From assembly GCF_037975245.1 (NCBI RefSeq), contig NC_092573.1, positions 2,482,501 to 2,546,500 on the forward strand: a DNA stretch of 64,000 nt, read 5' to 3'. A model generated the notes under the pieces. It saw only the letters and a list, made by a program, of their open reading frames with translations. It made no database searches and was not told where the DNA came from. This DNA is from Apostichopus japonicus. Taxonomy: Eukaryota; Echinodermata; Holothuroidea; Aspidochirotida; Stichopodidae. The position numbers were made by a program, and so were the translations under genes. Below, one piece after another: positions 1-22,837 of the stretch (the first letter of the stretch is position 1; every line of letters begins with the position of its first letter).

Positions 1-3000
1 TGGATTAAACTACAATTGTCACCTTAATCAAAAAGTCAATATGACCACATTTTAGTACTTCTGAAGTACACACTTATGAATTATACTCTCTGTCTCTCCC
101 ACAGGTGTGTACTCTAACTTCCCTACATGATCCAAGAACCCCCAGCCCCCCGTTCTCTACCTCTCTCTCTCTCTCGCTATATATATATGAACTAAATATA
201 CACTGCCATGCAGCCCTTGGAAAACGTTCTCAAGAATCACATGCGATGAAGTTAATCGTAGTTTGATATTTAAACTCACAAAAAGAAATTTAATTGAAAC
301 TGTTTGCAGAGTAAGTATTACTTCTTTCAAACATACCGAAAATTGCTTCCTAAACGTTCACTACAAGGAAGGTTTTGGATGAGTAATTTGTACTTGTAAA
401 AATGAAGTTTCCTGTTATAGGGATAGCATTCTCTGGTTAATAAGCCAGTGATTGGAACCATAAACTTAACTACCTCCATGTACTTTACAAGCTGTCAAAA
501 CAGTCAAACTATCTTCAGTTTAATAGGCTGGTTCTAGACCTTCTGTTTCCCTAAATATTCACAGACAAAGTTTACAATAACAAAAAAAAATTCTGACAGA
601 TTGTAGAAAAAGAGAGAGAGAGAGGTAAAAATAGTACTTGAAGAGGGTGATTGGATAACCGACAATCCACATTCGATGTCATGTCATTACATCAGCTCAG
701 CTAACTGTGGCACTTACTGTGGCACTTATTGTGGCACTTACTAATTACAATGGCAAAGTTACATACATATACACTCGGACATGGAGATCTTTGGGCAGAT
801 CCATGTAGACACCTTGGTAGGTGCATGAAAAAAAAACATGGAAAGTTGATAGTACAAGTTTTGGTTTCTTTAAACTCTTCTTAGTTTAGTAGTAACACTT
901 CATTGCTTTATGGATGACTTATATGCTGTAAGATCAAAGAAAAGAGTTGAGCGCTAGTAATGTTTCTACAATTAATCCTGCTTTCAAGACATTCACCTTG
1001 AAAGTATGCCACATTCCTGGAAAACCTCCTTTAATGCTAAATTGATGATGACCTCCGCTTAATGTTAAATCCTTTTAACTCCTTTGTTCTATAAATTCAA
1101 AGAACTCAACCAAAACATGTTTCATTTTAACTTCATATAAACAAACAGAGTCACCCTTAGATGATGATCAACACCATTTGTCAATTTGTAAAACATGTCA
1201 TTTGAGGCCATACAAGTCTTTAAGTTTTCCCCACTGAGATCTGGGTTGCATCTGACTATTAAACTAAGCTAATGGTCTGTGTATAAGACTAAAGTCATAT
1301 TTTTTAATTGAGTCCACTTACACACTGTGTGGCTTAAAAGTCAGGCCGACATTTTGACAAAATATGGTTTGGCCCATTCCATTATCACAAGACCATTCTT
1401 ATTCCTCAGAATCTCATAAGAGACCCTTTTAATAATTAACATAATAATGAAGTGAACTGGTTGTCTCGGATACAATATTAAAAATACAACTTTAAGTTTC
1501 ATCTCTTAACATAAAGTTTATAAAGAGAGGCTCTTGAAAATTGCCAGCAGACCGGTGAAAAAAAAAGAATAAAACAAGACCGAAGACAGGACATAAGAGG
1601 TCAATGAGCGTCACCAAACATGATTTATTTTAACAATATATCACAACCTGGCGATTGAAGCTATCACGGGTGTAATATTTTGCCTTTTGTTTTCATTTCG
1701 TCTGATACAGGACACACGACCAGAGCCTTAATCACGAACAGATTGATCACCAGAAGTTTTAATTGTTTCGGCGATGTCAATTGGCCATGTTAGGCTTCGA
1801 TAACGAGTAATTTGGAAAACCGTTCGATGGTGGTTAATTCTATTAAGAGGGTCATAGAAGGATATTTCGCCATGCAATTATTGCCGAATGGTTTCCAACA
1901 AGAGTCAATGGCCAGCTGAGGGAAGTGTGTTAAACCCGAAGAGGAAACCTTTTGTTTGGATTACCCCTTCAACAACTTCCCAACTGTTTGAGTGTACCAT
2001 CAACTTCCATGTAAGTGCAAACTTGTTGACTTGAAACATATTGATTCAAAAATCAGTACTCCACATCTCCTTATAGGATAAGGGGGGGAAAAAAGTGGAA
2101 CAGGAAAAACTCAGCGCTCAAGGTTTGTATAATTGTCCGATGACCAAACTAATACCTTGTCTAGAGGGAGCAAGGCCAATCTGGATAACAACTGGCTTGT
2201 TCTGTCTACGATCGGTTTCCTTATACTATCTACCTGAGCTAACTACAACAACGAATTTCCTGCTTTGCTTTCTTCGATTTCCTGATAGGCCTGACCTTAA
2301 GCCTCGATTACCTTTATGACCATGTAATTGAGCCCCGGTTTGCGGTTATATTACCCAGAGTGGATGGCTTTTCCAAGCACAGAGACGGGCTTTCCTTCTT
2401 CTGTATTACATTCAATAGTTTAAACATGTTGTGCAATGTTATCCCGGATTAAGACAACAAAAGCGGTTAAGCCCATGACAAGTTCAGCGTACTTAAAGTG
2501 ATTCATAGCGACGCGAATCATTAGACGCATCGGTCGAACACTACACCCAAGTGCGTCGTCACAGTGGATGTTTCATTGGTATTAACAAAAGAGAAATAGG
2601 TCCAATATTACGGGTAGTGTGAGATTAACACGGTTTCTGCAAATCAGATACAAATAACAGGGATTTCTGATACAGGAAACCAATCTTACACCCTAAGGAT
2701 AAAAGGATTATTGTATTGTACAATCTCTTGACTTAAATAACAGATTCCTTTCTTTTTTCTTTCCTTCTTGAGTTTTATGCTACACTGAGCACTTTTCTGA
2801 TGACAAAAAAAGAATGTTTCAAAGGGAAAGCACAAAGTGATTTTTATTAATAACATCCATACATCCCCAGTTTCATTCACAAACATCAATCAACTCAAAA
2901 GTAAAAAAAAAAAAATAGGAAAAAATAAAATTAAGAAAAACCCCAGCCACTCTCTCAAATGTACATCTAAATATAATTTCCCAAGTCTCTACTTTTGAAT

Positions 3001-4259
3001 AAGAAAACTTTACACAGAAAAAAAGGAAAAAAAAGGGAAAAAAAAAGTTTTTTTTTGAATACTGTATGTTTGTGAAAATAAATGGAAACAATGAGTAAAC
3101 ATTCAAAAAATACAAAAAAGTGAAATCCTGAAAGTTGAATTATATTCTCAAGAATCCAATGTTTGAACTCATTCTTCACAAGAGAGAGTTACTCTGCTCA
3201 TTGCAGAATTTAGACCCAAGTAGAAGAAGCCAACAGATCAGACATCCTTTCTACCCTCTCACTTTTTTCAGTTCAAATTTAAAATTTTGCTTATATTCTC
3301 CTTACTTTTCCAGTCTGTATGTCAGAATGTTACATCACCATCTCCTACTTAGGCTACTCCACGCATCTACCACACGATGAAGGAAATATTATATTTGAGA
3401 CAATCATGCACTTTGACTTCTTCCCTTTCGTGTGAGCAAGAGCCTGAAATATGTGAAGATTTACAAACAATTTTGCTTATCAAAAGTAGGTGGTCTGCCT
3501 TTTCTTGTGGTTTTTTCCATTTTTGCTTTGTTTCTAGAACGAAGTTGACAAACCTTGAAACCCACATGATAAATTTGGTATACAGAGAATGCCGGACTCT
3601 CTTAGAAAAGGCAAGTAGCCATGTAAAAATTGATCTTCTGTAATTTCGTATCGGGGCTTGAAAGACACAATCAACAAACTTAATCACACGCTAGGCCCAA
3701 AACGTTCACCTTTCTTTAACTCTAACTCAGAAAAAGTAAAAAAAGATACAGACAAAAAATTCTCGGTCTTTCTTCGACATTACAATTAAGAACAAGATGG
3801 CAATCACACTGCGCTACAGTCGGTGAAAAACTGTACAAGATGCCATCATACCACATATTGGTGTGCAAGTTTAAAATCAAGATTCACAAGATGGTGTAAC
3901 AGTGTGATCAAGGTTGTCCACACACAATGCAAAAAAAAGGCTAAATAATAGTTATTTCCTCAAATATTGTTTAAGATTTATACTACACATGATTGAAGGA
4001 AACCACACACACACACATGTATCTGCATTCCGACTGTTTTCTTTCACATTTCCAAAACTGACCCAGAGTGCCAATCTATAAGTTGCTGCCGAATACCCAT
4101 TGACTGCAACAGTCTTATTAAACTCATGCACCAACATAACTGAAACACCTGTCAAAAGTTATCTCACATTCTAAGATGTAACAACTGTACCCAATATGAC
4201 CATTATTTACACCATGCCTTTCTGCTATAGTAAACAGCTCCCAATAAGAGTTGGTCAAA
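1..4259. other. Region downstream of groucho with no recognised gene
   Basis: Contains a 12-bp triple repeat (706-741, unit tgtggcacttac), A/T homopolymer runs (2905-2960, 3020-3055) and otherwise unique AT-rich sequence. Segments around 1700-2560 are less AT-rich with scattered CpGs but no supported protein frame. It may be a long 3' UTR tail or intergenic DNA. Confidence 0.5.
706..741. repeat. 12-bp tandem repeat, three copies
   Basis: tgtggcacttac is repeated three times in a row with one change in the middle copy (cttat). No function was recognised. Confidence 0.9.
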
Positions 4260-5189
4260 GTTAAAGTTTTTTTTTAATTTTTATTTTATTTTTGATATTT
4301 CAAAGGACTTTAACCCACGCAAGAGTTCAATCCCCATATCAGCCAATTAATATCTCAATTGTCTTTAACTACTACCTGTTAGGAAAAGATGTAACCATGG
4401 TGATTACTTGAACAATTGTTTTAACTTCTATAGTCTGCTCATTTTGCCACCTGAAAAAGCACAGTTAAAGTAATCAAATACAATTTTTTTCTAGAAAATA
4501 AATTTGGCTTGATATGTCCAGGAAGGGTTCAGTCTTAGACAGTAAGCAGTCTTAACTTTTCAAATTGCTGACAAGATTTGTCTTTGCATTTCTTGAGTAG
4601 CTTTACTTTCATTTCTATTAGACAGAAATTCTGATTAAAGCAACTGAAAAAAAAAAGAGGACATTCTTTGGTACAAAATAAAAAGGAACCATAACTAAAT
4701 ATAAAAGGAACCTGAAATTCACTATAAACAACAAATGTTAAACAAGTCTCCTACAATCAGAAAGTCAAATATTTCGTTCAAGTTTTCATCTCTCTTTTGT
4801 TTCTCCCAAAGAGGTAAATCAAATAACAAAAATGCTTTCTGATTCCATCCAACCTTCAAGTTCTCTCGCTGTCCGGGGACAGCAAAAAAAACTTTTCTGC
4901 TCTCTGACCCCAATTTTGTTCATGATCTGGTTCAAGTTTCACTAACATCTACTTCACCGTGTGCCTGTGTGTGTGTGTGTCTGTCTGTCTGTCTACGTGC
5001 TTTTTGAATACTCCACTGGTGCAACATTGTTCAAGGGATTCTCTCGCGTCCTGAATTAACGGCCTATGACTCTCAGAGCATCCGTCTCTCAGCTGGGTTT
5101 GACGCGTCTTCGCTCCATGAATAACCAATTTGGGGCTATTCTGCTTCTCCCTGGTTTTGCTCGGTGCGGATAACTACCGATAGACAACC
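4260..5189 (-). other. groucho 3' UTR (extent inferred)
   Basis: Sequence after the TAG. The first 150 bases are relatively GC- and CpG-rich (5040-5190), followed by a CAGA/CACA repeat in the transcript (4962-4994) and then AT-rich sequence. The far end is set only by the first AATAAA words on the minus strand (4290-4280). The real cleavage site may be nearer or much farther; another AATAAA lies at 2848-2843. Confidence 0.4.
4280..4290 (-). terminator. Candidate poly(A) signals (two overlapping AATAAA)
   Basis: On the minus strand AATAAA occurs at 4290-4285 and 4285-4280, about 0.9 kb after the stop codon. This is the first occurrence downstream of the gene. An A-rich context makes chance occurrence quite possible, and no clear GU-rich downstream element was assessed. 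Confidence 0.3.
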
Positions 5190-17817
<12,628 letters not shown>

Positions 17818-17882
17818 GGTTTGCCCCCTGGGATGCTCCCTATGCCGGGAAGTCTTGAGTGGGCGTGTGGGTCGAACGGTAC
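17818..17882 (-). CDS. gro/TLE: groucho exon 14: SP/WD40 linker
   Basis: Acceptor tttctcag, 21 codons plus two bases in phase 0, donor gtaaga. It encodes VPFDPHAHSRLPGIGSIPGG with K (residues 399-419); the final CC joins exon 15 to make Pro420. Human TLE1 has VGFDPPPHMR...GIPGGKP at this place, so the exon and its phase are conserved. At 65 bases it cannot be skipped without a frameshift. Both neighbouring introns are short and contain C runs in the transcript. Confidence 0.95.
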
Positions 17883-18151
17883 CTGAGAAAAAAAGGAGTA
17901 AATTTGATACTTTGAAGATCAATATTGTGAAGTGAATTCACAAAATGAGACATTTCAATTTTGATTTGAGCTCTTCCTTTCACACAAGACAATTTTTCTA
18001 ACATTTGTACCACATTTTTTGTATGGCCATTCTACTATTGGTGACAAAACAAGAAAGGAATGGATATAGAATACAGACCAGGAGGAGTGGTGGAGGGAGG
18101 GTAGAGTGGGTGGGGGGGGGGGGGGTGAGGAGAGCAAGAGAGGTAACTCAC

Positions 18152-18282
18152 CATGGGACTTCTATAACTCAAAGGACCTGGTGAGATGCTGGTGTGAATC
18201 CCAGTGGCCATGTAGGGGTTCCCAATATCCCTTGGTAGGTCAGCATTTAGGTTCTGTCCAGGCATAAAAGGGTAGGCTCCTC
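18152..18282 (-). CDS. gro/TLE: groucho exon 13: SP region
   Basis: Acceptor atctcttcag, two bases completing a Gly codon with the last base of exon 12, then 43 codons, donor gtgagt. It encodes GAYPFMPGQNLNADLPRDIG, then NPYMATGIHT and SISPGPLSYRSPM (residues 356-398). SPG...YRSPM corresponds to human LTSPG...YGRSPM just before the propeller. The entry phase matches every unit-9-type donor of exon 12. The transcript has a C14 run shortly after this exon (18112-18125 as G on the plus strand). Confidence 0.94.
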
Positions 18283-20513
18283 CTGAAGAGATAAAAAGAA
18301 TTATACCAATAAAATAAACAAATTTACTAAACGTGAAGGAAGGCACTATGGATTAATCAACTAAATATCTGGCAAGTGGCACCTGTAAGTAATTTATCAA
18401 AAGATAACCAATAAATGAATACACGTAGCTAACAGCCCGATGTTGACATGCCAACCATTAACTGATAAAAGCATCACTCTCGCCTCATAGTTTACAAATC
18501 ACACGTAATCTAGTGTTTTATTTTTTGCTCCCTGTTATCTGTTACTAGAATTGCAAAATGTCAACATTTGCTTGTAGGGGTTTATCGACCAAAGGCCGAA
18601 ATCATTACTGTTCCAGATGAATGTATCATAACTTTGGAAATTAGAAATGATGACTTTTTTTCCTTCTTTCCACCCTTCTCCCGAAGACAAGCTATGGAGG
18701 GAGTTAAATGGTTGATCCTGTTCGCCATCAAAGACAACATCTGATTTTATTTGGTACCAAATGAAAATTTCAACATCTGAAATAACTCTCGCAACTGCCG
18801 CACGCAACAGCGGAGCAAACAAAGAGATTTACTTGATTACTTGGTACATCAGTGTTGGATATTAGACGACAGTAATGGAATGCTGTATGCGTCACTGCTA
18901 CTATTTCATCACACATTGCTGTTGTACTACATACAGTGTGTTCACAGGCTGCGACAGTTTTAAAGTTTTAACAGGTCTACGTATTTAGCTATGGACAGAA
19001 TTGACGAGGGGTGGAAGGGGGGTTCAGGGGGGTGGTTACAACCTTGGAGCCTGGGGTCAACTTTGGGGACCTAGGAAAACGTGGAGGGTGCCAGAAAAAT
19101 GTGGGATATATGATGCACAGGGCACAGGATGTAATTGACCCTGGGGCCCGAAACCGGCTCTCAAAACCCGAGGAAGGAAGGAAGCATTTGAGAAGCCTTC
19201 TTCACCCAGAGCACCACTAAATTTATCTTTGAATTAAAGGATCCATATTGGTAAATTTGACATCCCAAATTGATCCACTGAAGTGCAATGTACACTGGCT
19301 CCTGTTTACACAATCTCTACCATAGCATCAATCACAGTGTAATAAACTCTGTGAGTAATATGCAATTAATAAATTCCTTTTTTTTTGCTTGTCGACATTG
19401 TTTTGCTTTCCTTGTACGTGTGTATCATCTGTTGTTACTTTGGTCAAATGTAAATGTTGGTACCCTGCAGTGTTAATCAGCTTGTTTTCAAAACGGGAGA
19501 ATGAGTTGACATAAGACGGTATATTAAAAATATAAAGTCAATGGCACACTAAAACAAAATGTAATGACCAAGGACAAAGTACATCTGCTGAATTAATTAA
19601 TTCCAAATATAATCATTAAATATATAAAATAAACATAAAAACTTCAACAAGGTTTATTTTGTGTTTTTGTGCATAATTCTGTCCCAAGCCATGCAACAGT
19701 TTTACACATAGTTGGATAACTTTTTTTCCAAGAACTGTTTGACTGATTCAATTGGGGAATTGGAAACCAATCTCACCATTCGATGCAGATAGTACTTTGT
19801 GCACAGACTTGAATGTAATGTGTTACTATATGCCTAATTTCATTATTCTTCGGTGTAATTTTGCTGCGCAAAATCATGATTACATTTCAGTTACCAATAT
19901 CTTGATGTCAAGTATGCTACCAGCAGGTCATGACAAACTTTCATGCAAAATGAAGTTTTTAATATACACAGCAATGATTTTTGACCAACAAGGAACCATA
20001 CTGTTAACATTATTCTACAAGTTTGAAATCTTGCACCGTTAAGGAGAAACATCCCAGAAGACCAAAATTCAATTCATAAGACATGCGCTCTCAGCATATT
20101 GGCGATCTTTATTGAGTAAAAGTGGAATATTTCGCAGTACACGCTAAAAAATCAGGAGCCCCGACCGCATATAGCTAAAACAATTTCAGGAGCTGTGTGT
20201 ACATTGAATGCTTGTTTCTCTTACCGGGGGGGTGAGCCCCTTCCATGCTATGTTTCTCTTACCAGGGGTGAGCCCCTTCCCTGCTATGTTTCTCTTACCG
20301 GGGGCGAGCCCCTTCCCTGCTATGTTTCTCTTACCGGGGGCGAGCCCCTTCCCTGCTATGTTTCTCTTACCGGGGGCAACCCCTTCCCTGCTATGTTTCT
20401 CTTACCGGGGGCGAGCCCCTTCCCTGCTATGTTTCTCTTACCGGGGGCGAGCCCCTTCCCTGCTATGTTTCTCTTACCGGGGGCGAGCCCCTTCCCTGCT
20501 ATGTTTCTCTTAC
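18283..20513 (-). other. Intron 12 of groucho (2.2 kb)
   Basis: The transcript-proximal 300 bases are the minisatellite. The rest is AT-rich and includes one copy of a dispersed repeat (19010-19165). No other element was recognised. Confidence 0.75.
19010..19165. repeat. Dispersed repeat, copy 1
   Basis: G-rich stretch sharing ordered words with 28355-28505 (ctaggaaaac, gtgggatatat, gtaattgaccctggggc, ggctctcaaaac). Diverged, no termini found and no coding frame of known type. Confidence 0.4.
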
Positions 20514-20538
20514 CAGGGGTGAGCCCCTTCCCTGCTAT
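20214..20538 (-). repeat. 36-bp minisatellite amplifying the exon 12 / intron 12 junction (9 units)
   Basis: Units start at 20214, 20252, 20288, 20324, 20360, 20395, 20431, 20467 and 20503. All are 36 bp except unit 1 (38) and unit 5 (35). On the transcript strand each unit contains the exon end (GCAGGGAAGGGGCTC...CCCG or CCTG) directly followed by gtaagagaaac, so all nine keep a GG|GTAAGAG donor. Read through in the exon frame, a unit encodes IAGKGL(A/T)PGKRN. Units 9, 8, 7 and 6 are in frame. The one-base loss in unit 5 shifts the frame to a TAG at 20358-20356. The array lies half in exon 12 and mostly in intron 12. Confidence 0.97.
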
Positions 20539-20658
20539 GGGAGGCTTGATGCTTGGTATCCCACTACTGGAACCAGGCGTGGCAGCGTCACTGCTGGGGG
20601 GTGTTTCTGATTTTGGGACTGGTGATGTTGAAGGTTTGTTGTTTGTCTCATTTTGCTG
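20514..20658 (-). CDS. gro/TLE: groucho exon 12: SP region, ends inside a splice-donor minisatellite
   Basis: 48 codons plus one base: QQNETNNKPSTSPVPKSETP, then PSSDAATPGSSSGIPSIKPP and IAGKGLTP with a final G (residues 307-354). It corresponds to the Thr/Ser-Pro-rich segment of TLE1 (STPTPRSDMPTPG), a target of proline-directed kinases in the family. The acceptor cacagCAG is a second NAGNAG. The donor gtaaga at 20513 lies in unit 9 of a 36-bp tandem array whose other units repeat the same junction. Splicing at the next three donors would extend the exon by 36, 72 or 108 bases in frame. I give the most exon-proximal end as the minimal exon. Confidence 0.9.
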
Positions 20659-21084
20659 CTGTGAACAGAAAACAATTCAATGAACACATCATCGGTGAAA
20701 GAACCCAGAACAGATCACGAGAGACGAGAGGAACAGACGAAAGGAAATTGTAGAAGCAAAGGGTGGAAGGCTGCTTGCCCCAAGGAATTTCTTCAACTTG
20801 CCAGATGTCAACTTAGAAAAAGCAGTCCTTGTGATTCTACATGTAATGATTGACGTCTTGCTTCCTACTATAACTTTCCATCCCCCTCCCCCGCCCTCTC
20901 GCCCACACCCAACTCTTTCATAACGGATCAAACGAGAAAATGAAAGTAAACATTTTAAAATAAAGTGTGACATTTTGCAGTTCTCCTGCCATTACCATGA
21001 CAACCATGTACACTGTTTTTTTTTCCTCCTCCTCCTCCATTCCTCAATAAAATAAACTGTATTTTGTTGTTGATTTTGCCTTAC
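20659..21084 (-). other. Intron 11 of groucho (0.4 kb)
   Basis: AT-rich with pyrimidine stretches (20878-20905 on the plus strand is C-rich; 21017-21040 is T/C-rich). No element was recognised. Confidence 0.8.
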
Positions 21085-21249
21085 CTCTTTTGTTTTATTA
21101 CTAGAGGTAGGAGGAGTACTGGCATTTGATCTTGTACTTGTTGGAGTGGAGGATGTTTCTTTCTTGGGGTGATGTCGATCTGTGTTGTTTGTTTCCCTGT
21201 CCCTCGACGACGGCCTTTCCATTTTTGCAGGCGGAGAACCGGGCTCCTG
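21085..21249 (-). CDS. gro/TLE: groucho exon 11: SP region with NAGNAG acceptor
   Basis: Encodes residues 252-306: QEPGSPPAKMERPSSRDRE, then basic and Ser/Thr-rich sequence ending STPPTSSNKTKE, donor gtaagg. It corresponds to the start of the Ser/Pro-rich SP region (human EDPSSPRASP and SSSTSLKSKE). The acceptor reads ccagCAG, so either AG can be used. The exon starts at 21249 with Gln or at 21246 without it; the second choice (NE-EPGSPP) matches vertebrate NE-DPSSP better. SP motifs such as GSPP are potential proline-directed kinase sites. Confidence 0.92.
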
Positions 21250-21990
21250 CTGGAGAGAGGTAGAACGACAAAATGTAAATTACCGACCACCATTTAAAAT
21301 GCACCTAGTATCTACAGACTCTCTCTTTGATACGTGAACATTTTTATTGTAAACACTTGAGGCGGTGACACACAACCGTTTCAATATATTATTATTTGGT
21401 ATATAAATAAAGAATTCAAAACAAAAACTGCAACACTAACAATCTTTGAATAACAAGGATATTCCCATGCTATCTCTTCATCATAAATTAAAGCAGACAT
21501 TTGCTCTGACATGTGTGTCTACCATTTAACTGCATTCTAGCCTGCCCCTTCGTAAAACCTTTTAATGGTCTCTACACCTTTGGAGCATGTCTTTATAGAG
21601 TCTATCACAGAGTGAAGAAACAGCAGAGGGGGAAAGGGGAAGGGGGAGGGGGAGAAGACTCATGAAACCAGCAAAACATGTCGACAACATTATTAAAGCT
21701 GATGATCTTCTTGAAAAGAGCGATACTATTGAGCTGCGATTAAGTAGATGAGGCCCTTCTAGAATATATTCCTCCACAAAGGAACGAGGCATTCTCAGTC
21801 TCTACTTTACGATTCCAAAATACAAAACAAAGAACCGATGCACCGAGAATGATTTTTGCCCAGAGTGAAAATGATTACCAATTCTATCTGCTATCCCAAT
21901 CTGCAGCTGTTAAGAGTCATAAAATAACTGCCTAGGAGGCACTGCATTTATTACAGAATGGAAGCACATAGATAATACCTTTAGACTTAC
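21250..21990 (-). other. Intron 10 of groucho (0.7 kb)
   Basis: AT-rich, with a GA/GGG-rich patch at 21627-21655. The minus-strand frame at 21562-21792 has no recognisable family sequence and no suitable splice context that I could support. Confidence 0.7.
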
Positions 21991-22047
21991 TTCATTAGCG
22001 ACATCGACGACCAAGTTATCTTCACTCTTCTCTCCATCGCTCTCAGG
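21991..22047 (-). CDS. gro/TLE: groucho exon 10: acidic CcN segment
   Basis: Acceptor accctacag, 19 codons in phase 0, donor gtaagt. It encodes PESDGEKSEDNLVVDVANE (residues 233-251), matching human YDSDGDKSDDNLVVDVSNE. SDGE fits the casein kinase 2 consensus (Ser-x-x-acid) known for the CcN region, which together with the preceding KRK motif controls nuclear entry and activity in the family. It is too short for an open-frame search and was recognised by likeness. Confidence 0.96.
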
Positions 22048-22672
22048 CTGTAGGGTAAGAACGAACGAGCGACATGTTCAAGAAGTAATAAAAAATATAA
22101 AAAAAAATTTAAAGAAGAGAGAACTTTTTACATAATAATCCAAATCAAATATCAGATCACTAAAATGAGATTGTGGTTTCTTTAACCGATGGAAAGACTA
22201 TTAAACTGACAGATAAAACGCTGAGCAAAATATTTATCATTTCTGGCAAATCGATTGACAGACACAGGCTGATGGTTTGTTTTTTCTTTTCCCATAGAAA
22301 ATTACAGAAAACTGCAATAATAATAAAAAAAATAAAAAAAGTTATGAGACAGTATTTTAGTAAATAAGAATTGTAGCTCTCTGTAGTTACAAAGACAAGA
22401 GAAGAAAATCATGCAGCTTTCATATCTGAAATCTGACCATCGCAAGGTGCCTCCTTCTCAAAGCAACTATATTTGTGTTGTTTATTGTAAACTTTTATGT
22501 GACATTTTAACCAGTTACATTCTTAATGTGACTCTTTAACAAGTTACATTCTTAATGTGACCTTCGCCCAGTACCTTCCGTAATTTTGTAGGAAATTGTA
22601 TGATTAGCACAAAGAATAAAATGTAACAAATGACAGGCTTTCTGTACGGACTTGTCCCAAGTCTCAGCTTAC
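22048..22672 (-). other. Intron 9 of groucho (0.6 kb)
   Basis: AT-rich, with the 29-bp duplication near its start in transcript order. Nothing else was recognised. Confidence 0.8.
22499..22562. repeat. 29-bp direct repeat, two copies, in intron 9
   Basis: Two adjacent 29-base units, each starting gtgac and ending gttacattcttaat, differ at a few positions. They are followed by a third gtgac. A small intronic duplication. Confidence 0.8.
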
Positions 22673-22837
22673 CCCTGATTCCTTCCCTTCTGCCTTTCGT
22701 TTGGTTCCGTTCTTTGTCTTGCTGGATTCCCCGCCGTGGTCACCTCCAGAATGAAACTCGGATATGTTTCGTTCCCTCTCCCTCTCTCTCTCCCTCTCCC
22801 TTTCCCTCTCCCTCTCCGTCGGTGGAGATATTGAGTT
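22673..22837 (-). CDS. gro/TLE: groucho exon 9: CcN region with (Glu-Arg)8 tract and NLS
   Basis: Acceptor ctcgctcgcag, 55 codons in phase 0, donor gtaagc. It opens NSISPPT (TLE4: NSVSPSE), continues with eight consecutive Glu-Arg pairs (residues 185-200), then NISEFHSGGDHGGESSKTKN and GTKRKAEGKESG. The KRK cluster corresponds to the nuclear localisation signal of the CcN region (human KKRKVDDKD). The Glu-Arg tract is encoded by a GAGAGG-type purine microsatellite and is absent from the vertebrate proteins I know, so its length may vary. If exon 8 were skipped, this exon would be read in another frame and reach a TGA within it. Confidence 0.93.

Noticed and set aside
20214-20538. Regular 36-bp repeats resembling a CRISPR array
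   Set aside because: The units are contiguous with no unique spacers, and the context is a eukaryotic gene, so it is a minisatellite.
20195-20683. 162-codon plus-strand open frame with repeated EPLPCYVSLT-type units
   Set aside because: It is the antisense shadow of exon 12 and its 36-bp minisatellite. It stays open because the unit length is a multiple of three, and it has no independent support.
21562-21792. 76-codon minus-strand frame in intron 10
   Set aside because: No family likeness, and no acceptor/donor pair that would fit between exons 10 and 11, which already match in phase.
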